Positions 37,924-46,913 of a stretch of 64,000 bases of DNA are shown here, in pieces. This DNA is from Halomonas daqiaonensis (GTDB lineage Bacteria > Pseudomonadota > Gammaproteobacteria > Pseudomonadales > Halomonadaceae). Under the pieces are notes generated by a model. That model saw only the letters and a list, made by a program, of their open reading frames with translations. It did no database searches and was not told the origin of the DNA. The position numbers and the translations under genes were made by a program. How positions within the stretch are numbered: the stretch's first letter is position 1; each line of letters opens with the position of its first letter. Location: NCBI RefSeq assembly GCF_900109725.1, contig NZ_FOBC01000005.1, positions 1 through 64,000 on the forward strand. Reading direction: 5' to 3'.

Positions 37924-38640
37924 TCAGTGCCTGTCTGCCGGCGTCCGGGCCACCGCCCAGGCCTGCACCTCCTCGACACCGGCCTGGCGGCAGGCCACGG
38001 CTAGGGCATCAAGGGTCGCCCCGGTAGTCATGACGTCATCCACCAGCACCACCCGCCGTGGCAGGCCGGCCGAGATGCGAAAGGCACCGCGCAGATTGCT
38101 GCGACGCTCGCCCCGGTCCAGGCCACGCTGGGTGCGGGTATCGCGAGTGCGCTGCGCCAGCACCGAGGGACAGCCCAGGTACCGCCCGAGGCGGGTAGCC
38201 AGCCAGCGCGCCTGATCGAAGCCCCGTTCACGAGCCCGTCGTGGATGCAGGGGAACCGGCACCAGCGCCTCGGGCCATCGTCGGTCTGCCGGGGACAGTC
38301 CCGCTACCAGCAATTCCAGCAGCACTCGGCCGGCCCTCGGCGAGGCATCGAACTTGAAGCGTTGCACCAGGCCGGCCATTTCGGCCTCGTAGCGCAGCGG
38401 CACCCGGGCCCGGTCGAACTGTGGAGGACGGCGCAGGCAGTGACCACAGCGGCGTCCCGTCTCTGCGCCCGGCTGGGGCTCGGCGCAGACGGGACAGGCC
38501 GGCAGGTTCCAGGGCAGTTCCGTGAAACAGGTCTCGCACCAGGGATGTTTGCCCGGCATGGGGGCCAGGCAGAAGACGCAGCGACCTGGCAGAGCCTGCT
38601 CCAACCATCCGTCAACCTTTTCTTTCAATAAGGTTGACAT
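37924..38640 (-). CDS. comF: ComF-family phosphoribosyltransferase-like protein
   Basis: Related to DNA-uptake protein ComF/GntX. The ATG at 38640 ([20 protein letters not shown]) gives 238 aa. Two Cys pairs near the N-terminus (CVFC, CETC) and two more (CPVC, CGHC) form zinc knuckles. [20 protein letters not shown] and the PRPP loop [17 protein letters not shown] follow. It is divergent from bioB as in many gammaproteobacteria. A putative BirA-like site overlaps its first codons. Confidence 0.9.
   Translation of the reverse strand: MSTLLKEKVDGWLEQALPGRCVFCLAPMPGKHPWCETCFTELPWNLPACPVCAEPQPGAETGRRCGHCLRRPPQFDRARVPLRYEAEMAGLVQRFKFDASPRAGRVLLELLVAGLSPADRRWPEALVPVPLHPRRARERGFDQARWLATRLGRYLGCPSVLAQRTRDTRTQRGLDRGERRSNLRGAFRISAGLPRRVVLVDDVMTTGATLDALAVACRQAGVEEVQAWAVARTPADRH
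38611..38638. promoter_or_regulatory. BirA-like operator 1
   Basis: GTCAACC-N14-GGTTGAC, a perfect 7-bp inverted repeat, resembles the gammaproteobacterial BirA site (TGTAAACC-N14/15-GGTTTACA type). Its right arm overlaps the TTGACA -35 box (38634-38639) of the probable bioB promoter, and the whole site lies over the first codons of comF. Confidence 0.6.
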
Positions 38641-38661
38641 GGCGACCGCAGGCCTTAGGCT
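38634..38661 (+). promoter_or_regulatory. Probable bioB promoter
   Basis: TTGACA at 38634-38639 and TAGGCT at 38656-38661, spaced 16 bp, between two BirA-like sites and about 50 nt before the bioB start. Confidence 0.55.
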
Positions 38662-38665
38662 ATCC

Positions 38666-38694
38666 GTCAACCTTGGTATGAACGTCAAGTTGAC
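38666..38694. promoter_or_regulatory. BirA-like operator 2
   Basis: GTCAACC-N15-AGTTGAC, a second copy of the same half-sites with one mismatch, 55 bp from the first. It covers the expected bioB transcription start, where a repressor would block transcription. Confidence 0.6.
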
Positions 38695-38710
38695 CATAAG
38701 CGAGCCCACC

Positions 38711-39865
38711 ATGCCCCTTGCGTCCCACGAATCCCGCACCGCTTCCCTGACCCTAGCCCCAGGAGGCGAAGTCCGCCACGACTGGACGATTGAGGCGATC
38801 GAGGCGCTCTTTGCCCTGCCCTTTATCGACCTGCTGTTTCATGCACAGCAGGTCCACCGCGCCCACTTCGACCCCAACGCCGTGCAGGTATCCACCCTGC
38901 TCTCGATCAAGACCGGCGCCTGCCCCGAGGACTGCAAGTACTGTCCCCAGTCGGGGCACTACAACACTGGCCTCGGCAAGGAGAAGCTGCTGGAGGTCGA
39001 GAAGGTGGTCGAGCAGGCACAGGCAGCCCGTGATGCCGGCGCCAGCCGCTTCTGCATGGGCGCGGCATGGAAGAGCCCACGCGAGAGAGATCTCGATGTG
39101 GTGCTGGAGATGGTCCGTCAGGTCAAGGCACTGGGACTCGAGACCTGTATGACCCTGGGCATGGTCGACGGCGACCAGGCCAATCGCCTGGCGGAAGCCG
39201 GTCTCGATTACTACAACCACAACCTCGACACCTCGCCCGAGTATTACGGCGAGATCATCACCACCCGCACCTACGCCGACCGCCTGGAGACCCTGGGCAA
39301 CGTGCGCCAGGCCGGCATGAAGGTGTGCGCCGGGGGCATCCTGGGCATGGGCGAGGCGCCCCGCGACCGTGCTGCCCTGCTCCAGCAGTTGGCTCGGCTC
39401 GAGCCGCACCCGGAATCGGTGCCGATCAACATGCTGGTCAAGGTGCCGGGTACGCCACTCGAGGACGTGGACGACCTCGATCCCATCGAGTTCATCCGCG
39501 CCATCGCCGTGGCCCGCATCCTGATGCCGGAGAGCCATGTGCGCCTGTCCGCCGGTCGCGAGCAGATGGATGAATCCACCCAGGCACTGGCCTTCCTGGC
39601 CGGGGCCAACTCGATCTTCTATGGCGACCAGCTACTGACCACGTCCAACCCCCAGGTAGAACAGGACCGGGCGCTGTTCGCCAAGCTGGGGCTTCATCCG
39701 GAAGTGGTGGAAAAGAGCGCACGGGTCTGCGCAGACGATGCCCGCCAGCAGGCCGACCTGGAAACCGCGCTTGAAGTCAGAGCGGCTCGCCAGGCCGAGG
39801 CGGCACTCGCCGCGAGGGCCGGGAAGCTCGCCTATGACGCCACCCTGGACGCTCCCAGGGTCTGA
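38711..39865 (+). CDS. bioB: Biotin synthase
   Basis: Radical-SAM enzyme inserting sulfur into dethiobiotin. I chose the ATG at 38711 ([20 protein letters not shown]). The 384-aa product has the [4Fe-4S] motif [14 protein letters not shown] (CxxxCxxC), [26 protein letters not shown], and the LSAGREQM Arg ligand of the second cluster. It heads a tightly packed bioBFHCD operon. Confidence 0.97.
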   Translation: MPLASHESRTASLTLAPGGEVRHDWTIEAIEALFALPFIDLLFHAQQVHRAHFDPNAVQVSTLLSIKTGACPEDCKYCPQSGHYNTGLGKEKLLEVEKVVEQAQAARDAGASRFCMGAAWKSPRERDLDVVLEMVRQVKALGLETCMTLGMVDGDQANRLAEAGLDYYNHNLDTSPEYYGEIITTRTYADRLETLGNVRQAGMKVCAGGILGMGEAPRDRAALLQQLARLEPHPESVPINMLVKVPGTPLEDVDDLDPIEFIRAIAVARILMPESHVRLSAGREQMDESTQALAFLAGANSIFYGDQLLTTSNPQVEQDRALFAKLGLHPEVVEKSARVCADDARQQADLETALEVRAARQAEAALAARAGKLAYDATLDAPRV

Positions 39866-39871
39866 CCCGCC

Positions 39872-41044
39872 ATGCAGGATGCCTGGAGCACCTACCTCGC
39901 CGAGCGGGCCGCAACGCAGCGTCACAGCGGGCGCTGGCGCCGCCGCCGCACCCATCGCGCCAACGACCGGCGCTGTGACTTTGCCGGCAACGATTATCTG
40001 GGCCTGGCCGGGGACCCGCGTCTCGCCGAGGCCCAGGCGGAGGGAGCCCGACGATACGGTGCCGGTGCTCGAGCCTCACACCTGGTCAGCGGCCACCTCA
40101 AGGTGCACGAGGTCCTGGAACAGCGGCTGGCTGCGCTCACCGGCCGACCGGCAGCGCTGCTGTTTTCTACCGGCTATATGGCCAACCTCGGCACCCTGCA
40201 GGCACTCTGTGACTCCAACACACGGGTGTTCCAGGACCGCCTGAACCACGCCTCGCTGATCGACGGCGCCCGGCTCGCCGGTGCCCGCTCGCGGCGTTTC
40301 CATCATGGCGATCTTGAGGACCTCGATCGGCTGCTGACGCGCACTCCGGGAGATGGGCGCAGGCTGGTGGTCAGCGACGGGGTATTCAGCATGGATGGCG
40401 ACGTGGCCGATATCGACGGGCTGGCCGCGGCCAGTGCCCGTCATGGGGCCTGGTTGATGATCGACGATGCTCACGGCTTGGGCGTGCTGGGCGAGCAGGG
40501 CGACGGCTGTGTGGGCCACGCCCATGGCATCGAGCAGGTCCCCGTGCTGGTCGGTACGCTCGGCAAGGCACTGGGCTCCGCCGGCGCCTTCGTCGCGGGA
40601 AGCGAGAGGCTGATCGAGCACCTGATCCAGTTCTCACGCCCCTATGTGTACACCACTGCCCAGCCGCCCGGGGTGGCCGCGGCCACCCTGAAGGCCCTCG
40701 AGCTGCTCGAGGCCGAACCCGAGCGTCGTGACCGCCTGCGCACTCTGATCCGTCGCTTCCGTACCGAGGCTACCACCCTGGGATTGCCGCTGGCCGCTTC
40801 CCCCACACCGATCCAGCCGCTGGTGCTGGGCGACAGCCAGCAGGTGATGACCTGGGCCGCCTGGCTGGCAGAACGTGGCCTGTCAGTCGGTGCGATCCGC
40901 GAACCAACGGTGCCCCCTGGCCAGGCACGCCTGCGCATCACCCTGAGTGCCGCCCACACGGATGCCGATCTTGACACCCTGCTCGAGGCGCTGGCCGCCT
41001 GCGAGGCCCAGGATGCTCTGATGAGCAGGAAGGCGAGCCCATGA
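39872..41044 (+). CDS. bioF: 8-amino-7-oxononanoate synthase
   Basis: PLP enzyme condensing pimeloyl-ACP with L-alanine. The 390-aa product has NDYLGLAGDPRL, GAGARASHLVSGH, DDAHGLGVLGEQG and the PLP Lys232 in GTLGKALGS. It is 6 nt after bioB and overlaps bioH by 4 nt. Confidence 0.96.
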   Translation: MQDAWSTYLAERAATQRHSGRWRRRRTHRANDRRCDFAGNDYLGLAGDPRLAEAQAEGARRYGAGARASHLVSGHLKVHEVLEQRLAALTGRPAALLFSTGYMANLGTLQALCDSNTRVFQDRLNHASLIDGARLAGARSRRFHHGDLEDLDRLLTRTPGDGRRLVVSDGVFSMDGDVADIDGLAAASARHGAWLMIDDAHGLGVLGEQGDGCVGHAHGIEQVPVLVGTLGKALGSAGAFVAGSERLIEHLIQFSRPYVYTTAQPPGVAAATLKALELLEAEPERRDRLRTLIRRFRTEATTLGLPLAASPTPIQPLVLGDSQQVMTWAAWLAERGLSVGAIREPTVPPGQARLRITLSAAHTDADLDTLLEALAACEAQDALMSRKASP

Positions 41045-41748
41045 CGCCCTTGGTGCTGCTCTCTGGCTGGGGCTGCGACGCTCGCCTCTGGCAACCGCTG
41101 GCTGAACACTGGCCCGAGGGGCTTGCAGTCAGCACTCCGGACTGGCCCGGCTACGGGACTCGCCGGCCGCTGGCGGACCCCGCCAGCCTGGCAGAGCTGG
41201 GCGATGCCATGAGCGATGAGCTGACGCCGGATGCCGTCTGGGTGGGCTGGTCGCTGGGCGGGCTACTGGCTGCTGCCCTGCTCGACCACCTGCCCGCGCC
41301 CCGTGCCCTGGTCCTGCTCGGCATGGGTAAGCGGTTCTGTCATGAAGAAGGCATCTCCACGGTAGAGCTGGCCGCCTTCTGTCGTGCCTTCGCCCGGGAT
41401 TCCAACGCCACCCTGACACACTTCTGGCGCTGGCAGCTGCGGGGCGAGCCCGACCCGCGCGCTGCTCACCGGCAGCTGCACGGCCTGCTCGGCGATAACC
41501 GTGGCGTCGATAACGCTACCCTGGCCGCAGGGCTCACCCAGCTTGCCGGGCTCGATAACGGTAACCGCCTGGCCAGATCGCCCTGCCCGGTATGGCGTAT
41601 CGCGGGGGAACAGGACCCACTACTCGCGCCTACGCAGCGCGCGAACGCCGACCACCGCCTGAGCAATGCCGGCCACTGTCCGATGCTCAGCCAGCCGGCG
41701 CCGCTGGCCGCCTGCCTCGCCAACATCGCCAAGGTATCCACACCATGA
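41041..41748 (+). CDS. bioH: Pimeloyl-ACP methyl ester carboxylesterase
   Basis: Removes the methyl ester from pimeloyl-ACP at the end of the BioC pathway. The 235-aa alpha/beta hydrolase has LSGWGCDARLWQPL, the nucleophile motif WVGWSLGGLLAAAL, and a final His (NAGHCPMLSQP). Overlaps bioF and bioC by 4 nt each. Confidence 0.93.
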   Translation: MTPLVLLSGWGCDARLWQPLAEHWPEGLAVSTPDWPGYGTRRPLADPASLAELGDAMSDELTPDAVWVGWSLGGLLAAALLDHLPAPRALVLLGMGKRFCHEEGISTVELAAFCRAFARDSNATLTHFWRWQLRGEPDPRAAHRQLHGLLGDNRGVDNATLAAGLTQLAGLDNGNRLARSPCPVWRIAGEQDPLLAPTQRANADHRLSNAGHCPMLSQPAPLAACLANIAKVSTP

Positions 41749-42557
41749 CCGCCTTGTCGCTCGCCACCCCTACCACTGGGAATGTGCCCCGGAGAGATGA
41801 CTGGCAGGCCCGCGTCGCCCGCGCCTTCTCCCGCGCAGCCCCGAGATATGCCGAGCGCGCAAGAGCTCAACGGATCATGGCGGAGTCGCTTCTCTCCCGC
41901 CTTCCCGAGTGTGCCGAGAGAGTGCTGGATCTGGGCTGCGGGCCGGGCGAGATGGCGGCGAGCCTGGCCGAGCGATTCGGTTCCAGCTGCACGGTCGTCG
42001 GCCTTGACCTTGCCCCGGGCATGCTCGAGGTGGCCTACCGAACGCACGGTAACGCGGTCCGCTGGCTGTGCGGCGATGCCGCCGCCCTGCCACTGGAAGA
42101 CACCAGCCAGGAGCTGGTGGTCTCCAACCTGGCGATCCAGTGGTGCCCAGACCTTGACGCCGTATTGGCCGAGCTTCGCCGCGTCTTGCGCCCAGGCGGC
42201 CGGGCGCTGATCAACACCCTAGGGCCCGGAACGCTGGCCGAGGTTGGCCGGGCCTGGTCGCGTCCCGGCCAACCCACCGGCCTGCTGAGCTTCCGCGACG
42301 CCGCTCACCATCGAGGCGCGGCCTGGGCGGCGGGCTTTCGTCGCCTCGACTGCCGAGAGCATGCACTGCGGTTCCACTACCCCGACCTCACCGCTGTGAT
42401 GGCCTCCATCAAGGGCGTAGGCGCCCAGACCTCAAGGCCCGGGGGCCAACTCACCCGGGCCGACCTGGCCCGGGCGGCGCACCGCTACGAGGCCATGCGT
42501 GAACCGGAGGGCCTGCCCGTGACCTATCGCCTGCTGACTCTGGAACTGGACGCCTGA
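41745..42557 (+). CDS. bioC: Malonyl-ACP O-methyltransferase
   Basis: Methylates malonyl-ACP to start pimeloyl synthesis. I chose the ATG at 41745 (MTALSLATPTTGNVPRRDDW) with the ATGA overlap. The 270-aa product has AFSRAAPRYAERARAQRIMA, the SAM motif VLDLGCGPGEM, NLAIQWCPDLDAVLAELRRV and an MASIKGVGA segment, all BioC-like. Confidence 0.95.
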   Translation: MTALSLATPTTGNVPRRDDWQARVARAFSRAAPRYAERARAQRIMAESLLSRLPECAERVLDLGCGPGEMAASLAERFGSSCTVVGLDLAPGMLEVAYRTHGNAVRWLCGDAAALPLEDTSQELVVSNLAIQWCPDLDAVLAELRRVLRPGGRALINTLGPGTLAEVGRAWSRPGQPTGLLSFRDAAHHRGAAWAAGFRRLDCREHALRFHYPDLTAVMASIKGVGAQTSRPGGQLTRADLARAAHRYEAMREPEGLPVTYRLLTLELDA

Positions 42558-42558
42558 G

Positions 42559-43260
42559 ATGAGCGCCTTTTTTGTCACCGGTACCGACACTGACGCCGGC
42601 AAGACCTTGGTCACCAGCGGCCTGCTGGCCCGCGCCCGCCGCAACGGCCTCACCACCCTGGGCCTCAAGCCCTTGGCCTCCGGCTGCGAGGCCACAGCCG
42701 AGGGCCTGCGCAACGCCGATGCTCTGGCCCTGCAAGGCCAAAGCCACCCCGCAGCGGACTACGACACGATCAATCCCTTCACCTTCGCCCCGGCTATTGC
42801 CCCGCACCTGGCCGCCCGCCGGGCCGGCATGATTCTGGCCCTCGACGACTTGGTCGAACGGACTCGGCCCCTGCTCGAGTCGGGGCGAGACCTGACCCTG
42901 GTCGAGGGCGCAGGCGGCTGGCGGGTGCCCCTGAACGAACACGAAGACCTCTCGGACCTGGCCGTCAGACTCGGGCTACCGGTGCTGCTGGTGGTGGGCC
43001 TGCGCCTGGGCTGCATCAGCCATGCCCGGCTCACCGCCGAGGCGATCCAGGCAGACGGCCTTCGGCTGGCCGGCTGGGCCGGCAGCCTGGTAGACCCTGA
43101 ATTCGCCAGCGACGCGGCCCTCTACCGCGACAACCTGGCCACCCTCGAGGCCACGCTACCCGCGCCCTGTCTGGGCGTTATCCAGCGGCTAGCGGCCGGC
43201 GAGGCAAGTGCCATGGCCGCGGCCGCCGCCAACTATCTGGAGCTGCCCGATGGCGATTGA
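42559..43260 (+). CDS. bioD: Dethiobiotin synthase
   Basis: ATP-dependent ring closure of diaminopelargonate. The 233-aa product has the P-loop GTDTDAGKT (residues 8-16), GLKPLASGCE and VEGAGGWRVPLNE. It starts 1 nt after bioC. The stop lies in the -35 region of the following tRNA promoter. Confidence 0.95.
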   Translation: MSAFFVTGTDTDAGKTLVTSGLLARARRNGLTTLGLKPLASGCEATAEGLRNADALALQGQSHPAADYDTINPFTFAPAIAPHLAARRAGMILALDDLVERTRPLLESGRDLTLVEGAGGWRVPLNEHEDLSDLAVRLGLPVLLVVGLRLGCISHARLTAEAIQADGLRLAGWAGSLVDPEFASDAALYRDNLATLEATLPAPCLGVIQRLAAGEASAMAAAAANYLELPDGD

Positions 43261-43284
43261 CTTGCGCGGGGGCGTACGTAGAAT
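43257..43284 (+). promoter_or_regulatory. Probable tRNA-Leu promoter
   Basis: TTGACT (43257-43262) overlaps the bioD stop, and TAGAAT lies at 43279-43284, spaced 16 bp, 20 nt before the tRNA. The spacer is very GC-rich. Confidence 0.55.
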
Positions 43285-43304
43285 GTTGTCGCCTGCCTAC
43301 CCGT

Positions 43305-43389
43305 GCGGATGTGGTGGAATTGGTAGACACGCCAGGTTTAGGTCCTGGTGCCTTCGGGCTTGGGAGTTCGAGTCTCCCCATCCGCACCA
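43305..43389 (+). tRNA. tRNA-Leu (anticodon UAG)
   Basis: A class II tRNA of 85 nt with encoded CCA. Acceptor GCGGATG pairs with CATCCGC, the anticodon stem CCAGG/CCTGG encloses TTTAGGT with anticodon TAG, a long variable arm (TGCCTTCGGGCT) follows, and the T-loop is GTTCGAGTC. It sits between bioD and bioA. Confidence 0.97.
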
Positions 43390-43496
43390 TCATCTCTGTC
43401 CTCTCTCGCCGCGCGCTCCCGTCCGTCATCTCTCCGAGATGCGCGGCAACTTCGCGTGCCTGTCATGCCGCTTCCATGCTGCAACGGAGCCATCTG

Positions 43497-44777
43497 ATGC
43501 CCTACTCCCCCTCCCCCGTCTGGCACCCCTATGCCCACCTCAAGACCCAGCGGCCGGCACCCAAGGTCGTCAGCGGCGAGGGACCGCGATTCACTCTGGA
43601 GGGTGGCGAGACACTGCTCGATGCCACCTGTTCCTGGTGGTGCATGATCCACGGCTACGCCCACCCACGGCTGGTGGCGGCGATCCGCGAACAGGCCGGC
43701 GAGCTCTGCCACGTGATGCTCGGCGGCCTGACCCACGAGCCCGCCGACCGCCTGGCCCGGGAACTGGTGCGTGTCACACCCCGGGGACTCAACCACGTCT
43801 TCTACTCCGACAGCGGCTCGGTGGGCATGGAGGTCGCCATGAAGATGGCCGTGCAATACCACCAGCTTCGCGGCAAACCGGGCAAACACCGCCTGCTCTC
43901 GCTGATGAAGGCCTACCACGGCGACACCGCCGGCTGCATGGCGGTCTGCGACCCCGAGGAGGGCATGCACTCGCTGTTTGCCGGCTACCTGCCCCGACAC
44001 CTCTTTGCACCGGCGCCCACGGCCCCCTTCGATGCCGAGCCTGAGACGGTAGCGGCGGACCTCACCGCCCTGCGCGAGGTGCTGGAGCGCCACCACCACG
44101 AAATCGCCGCACTGCTGATGGAGCCGCTACTGCAGGCTGCCGGTGGACTCAACATGACCTCGCCGCACTACCTCAGGGGCGCCCGCGAACTGTGTGACGA
44201 GTTCGACGTGCTGCTGGTATTCGACGAAGTGGCCACCGGCTTCGGCCGCACCGGGCGGATGTTTGCCGCCGACCATGCCGACGTCTCGCCCGACATCATG
44301 GTGCTCTCCAAGGGACTCACCGGCGGCTATCTGGGACATGCGGCGACGCTGGCCAGCGACCGGATTCATGACGCCTTCATCGGAGACAGCCCCGAACACG
44401 CCTTTATGCATGGTCCCACCTTCATGGGCAATCCGCTGGCCTGCCGAGTGGCCCTGGAGAGTCTGGCGGTGTTCGAGGAGGAGGACTACCTGGGCAAGAT
44501 CACCAGGCTCAACCGGGTGCTGCGCGAGACGCTGCTCGCGGACACCGAGCTCGCCGCACATCCGGCAGTGGCCGACGTGCGGGTGCTGGGCGCCACCGCT
44601 GTGATCGAGGCCCACGATGCCACAGACCTTGCCAGTGTGGGTGACTGGGCCCGCGAGCAGGGCGTCTGGCTGCGTCCCATCGGCCGCTGGCTCTATACCA
44701 TGCCGGCGTATGTCACCGGGGAGACCGATATGCGCCGCATCGCCGACGTCATGAAGGGCTGGTTCCAGTGCGCCTGA
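43497..44777 (+). CDS. bioA: Adenosylmethionine-8-amino-7-oxononanoate aminotransferase
   Basis: PLP enzyme using SAM as amino donor to make diaminopelargonate. I chose the ATG at 43497 (MPYSPSPVWHPYAHLKTQRP). The 426-aa product has SWWCMIHGYAHP, HVFYSDSGSVGMEVAMKMAV, DEVATGFGRTGRMF and PLP Lys272 in LSKGLTGG. GGAG lies 9 nt upstream. It is separated from bioBFHCD by a tRNA gene and shows no BirA-like site of its own. Confidence 0.96.
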   Translation: MPYSPSPVWHPYAHLKTQRPAPKVVSGEGPRFTLEGGETLLDATCSWWCMIHGYAHPRLVAAIREQAGELCHVMLGGLTHEPADRLARELVRVTPRGLNHVFYSDSGSVGMEVAMKMAVQYHQLRGKPGKHRLLSLMKAYHGDTAGCMAVCDPEEGMHSLFAGYLPRHLFAPAPTAPFDAEPETVAADLTALREVLERHHHEIAALLMEPLLQAAGGLNMTSPHYLRGARELCDEFDVLLVFDEVATGFGRTGRMFAADHADVSPDIMVLSKGLTGGYLGHAATLASDRIHDAFIGDSPEHAFMHGPTFMGNPLACRVALESLAVFEEEDYLGKITRLNRVLRETLLADTELAAHPAVADVRVLGATAVIEAHDATDLASVGDWAREQGVWLRPIGRWLYTMPAYVTGETDMRRIADVMKGWFQCA

Positions 44778-44811
44778 GGCCTGACACAGCCACCTCGAGT
44801 CGGATAAGCGA

Positions 44812-46833
44812 TTACAGCAGCTTTCTAGGGAGGGACAGATCCCAGTTGCGAGAATAGACCCGTCGCTCGCCCTCATAGGCATCCAGGGTCGCATGAAGGT
44901 GGAAGGATTTGGCATCGGAGGTCAGCACGGTGCGAGTCACGGTGCGGACCGCCCAATCGCCCCGCGACAGAGAGCGCTCCCAGCGGGCCTCCCCGCTCAG
45001 GGAGTCGAAATCATCGTCCCGAGACTGATAGCGCTCCACGGCACACACGCCCACTTCCAGTCCGCTATCCTCCAGGCGCATCCGCCCGTTGTCGTTGACC
45101 ACCTCCAGCGTCGAGGCATCCTCGGCCAGATCGCGGTGTACGTACCAGTTGTGATGGCCGGTCTCAAGCGTCGTGGCCTCGATGGACGGCGCCGCCTCCG
45201 GGTCCCCGAACGCGATATGTGCATCCTCGGCCCGGCGGGGACGCACAGGCAGTTCCAGGGCACTCTCGCGGTCGAAGAGCGACAGGCGCACATGCTCGGG
45301 AGAGGGCCAGGCCAGGGGCCAGTAGGAGGTCGAGAGTGACAGGCGCAACCGGTGCCCTCTGGGAAAGACCTGGGCGATGTCATTGAGCTGGACCTGCACG
45401 CGATAGCGCCGGCCGGGCTCCAGTGGCGAGGGGGCCTCGTGGCTGTCCCGGTGGGTGAGGTTGAGCAGTCCGTAAGTCACGCGAGTGGCCTTGTCATCCG
45501 GCGCCACATCGGAGAGACGGACCGCCACCATGGCGACAGGACGGTCGGCGGCGAGCGACAGTGTGACCGTCGGTGCCCCCATGATCTCCAAGGTTTCCTC
45601 CAGCCGAGGAGTCTCGAAGATCAGGGCGCCACCATCCTCCTCGCGCTGGTCGTGGGCGAGGTCTGGCCCCGCCGCATAGGAACACCACTTGCCGGCAAAA
45701 AGCCCGCAGGTCAGCGGTGACTGCACGGTCAGGGTGCTCTCCTGGTCGGGAGGCACTCCGTCGAGGCACAGGCGCCCCGGCGCCAGCGGCAGTTGCCAAG
45801 GCTGGATGTTCGGCGAAGGCCAACTGGGCTCCATCACCCAGCGCCCGGGCCGACACCCATAACGCGTGGTCGGCGGCATGCTCTCCTGCATCCATTCGCG
45901 CAGCACCGGATCGGCTTCCACGTCGTGATCCTGCCCCTTGAGGTACTGTCCCCACCAGCGCAGGCACTCCTGCAGGAAGCCGATGGCCGGCCCAGGTTCC
46001 CCCAGATGGGGATACTTGTGGCTCCAGGGGCCGATCAATCCCTTGCAGCGTCCGGGCAGGTGCTCAACCAGCCTCTTGACTGAATTGGAATAGCCGTCCG
46101 CCCAACCGCTCACGGCCAGCACCGGCACCTCGACCCGGGAGAAGTTTTCGCAGATGGAACCGTGCTGCCAGTAGGCATCACGGTGCGGATGCGCGAGCCA
46201 GGTGGCAAGCCACAGACCGCTGCCCTCGAGCCGCTCACGCCACATTTCGCGCCAGCGATCCCCGACAATCGACGGGTCGGGGGGCAGCGAATTGTAGGCG
46301 AACATGGTCGAGGCCCAGGAGAGGTTGTCGCCCAGCAGGCACCCCCCCATGTAATGCACATCGTCGGCGTAACGGTCGTCGGTGGAACACACGCTAACTA
46401 CCGCCTTCAGTTCGGGAGGCCGCCGGGCCGCCAATTGCAGACCATTGAAGCCGCCCCAGGATATGCCGATCATGCCAACATTCCCGTCACACCAGGGCTG
46501 GTCGGCGAGCCAGCGCAGGATCACCTCGCCGTCGACCAGCTCCTCTTCCAGGTACTCGTCGGTCAGCACACCACCGGAGTCACCGCTTCCGCGAATATCG
46601 ACGCGGATCGATGCATAACCGTGGCCGGCGAAATAATGGTGGTGCATGGCATCCCGCCGCGCGGAGCCGTCACGCAGCCGGTAGGGAATGTATTCGAGGA
46701 TGGCCGGTACCGGAGCCTGCTCGGCACCCTCCGGCAGCCAAAGCCGGGCATTGAGCTCGATGCCATCGGCCATGGGTATCCACACAGGATCATGACATTC
46801 GACACGATGGGGGAAGTCGGTTACGACTCGCAT
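44812..46833 (-). CDS. CocE/NonD-family acyl hydrolase (peptidase S15-like)
   Basis: I chose the ATG at 46833 (MRVVTDFPHRVECHDPVWIP), just after AAGGAGGAG. The 673-aa product has an N-terminal alpha/beta hydrolase with DIRGSGDSGG, the Ser nucleophile in GMIGISWGGFNG and the His in GPWSHKYPHLGEPG. The C-terminal half is the jelly-roll domain shared by cocaine esterase and X-Pro dipeptidyl-peptidase (SYWPLAWPSPEH). No signal peptide. It lies 80 nt downstream of an ATP-grasp gene. The substrate may be an ester or amide; not known. Confidence 0.88.
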   Translation of the reverse strand: MRVVTDFPHRVECHDPVWIPMADGIELNARLWLPEGAEQAPVPAILEYIPYRLRDGSARRDAMHHHYFAGHGYASIRVDIRGSGDSGGVLTDEYLEEELVDGEVILRWLADQPWCDGNVGMIGISWGGFNGLQLAARRPPELKAVVSVCSTDDRYADDVHYMGGCLLGDNLSWASTMFAYNSLPPDPSIVGDRWREMWRERLEGSGLWLATWLAHPHRDAYWQHGSICENFSRVEVPVLAVSGWADGYSNSVKRLVEHLPGRCKGLIGPWSHKYPHLGEPGPAIGFLQECLRWWGQYLKGQDHDVEADPVLREWMQESMPPTTRYGCRPGRWVMEPSWPSPNIQPWQLPLAPGRLCLDGVPPDQESTLTVQSPLTCGLFAGKWCSYAAGPDLAHDQREEDGGALIFETPRLEETLEIMGAPTVTLSLAADRPVAMVAVRLSDVAPDDKATRVTYGLLNLTHRDSHEAPSPLEPGRRYRVQVQLNDIAQVFPRGHRLRLSLSTSYWPLAWPSPEHVRLSLFDRESALELPVRPRRAEDAHIAFGDPEAAPSIEATTLETGHHNWYVHRDLAEDASTLEVVNDNGRMRLEDSGLEVGVCAVERYQSRDDDFDSLSGEARWERSLSRGDWAVRTVTRTVLTSDAKSFHLHATLDAYEGERRVYSRNWDLSLPRKLL

Positions 46834-46913
46834 GACGTTCTCCTCCTTGATGCCTGTTTCTCGACGCCCGCGAACCGGACGCCTCCTTTTAAGATGCCTC
46901 CGTGATTCAGCTG

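Noticed and set aside
43257..43496. bioA start at 43257
   Set aside because: That extension runs through the tRNA-Leu gene. The family start MPYSPSPVWHP at 43497 has a ribosome site.
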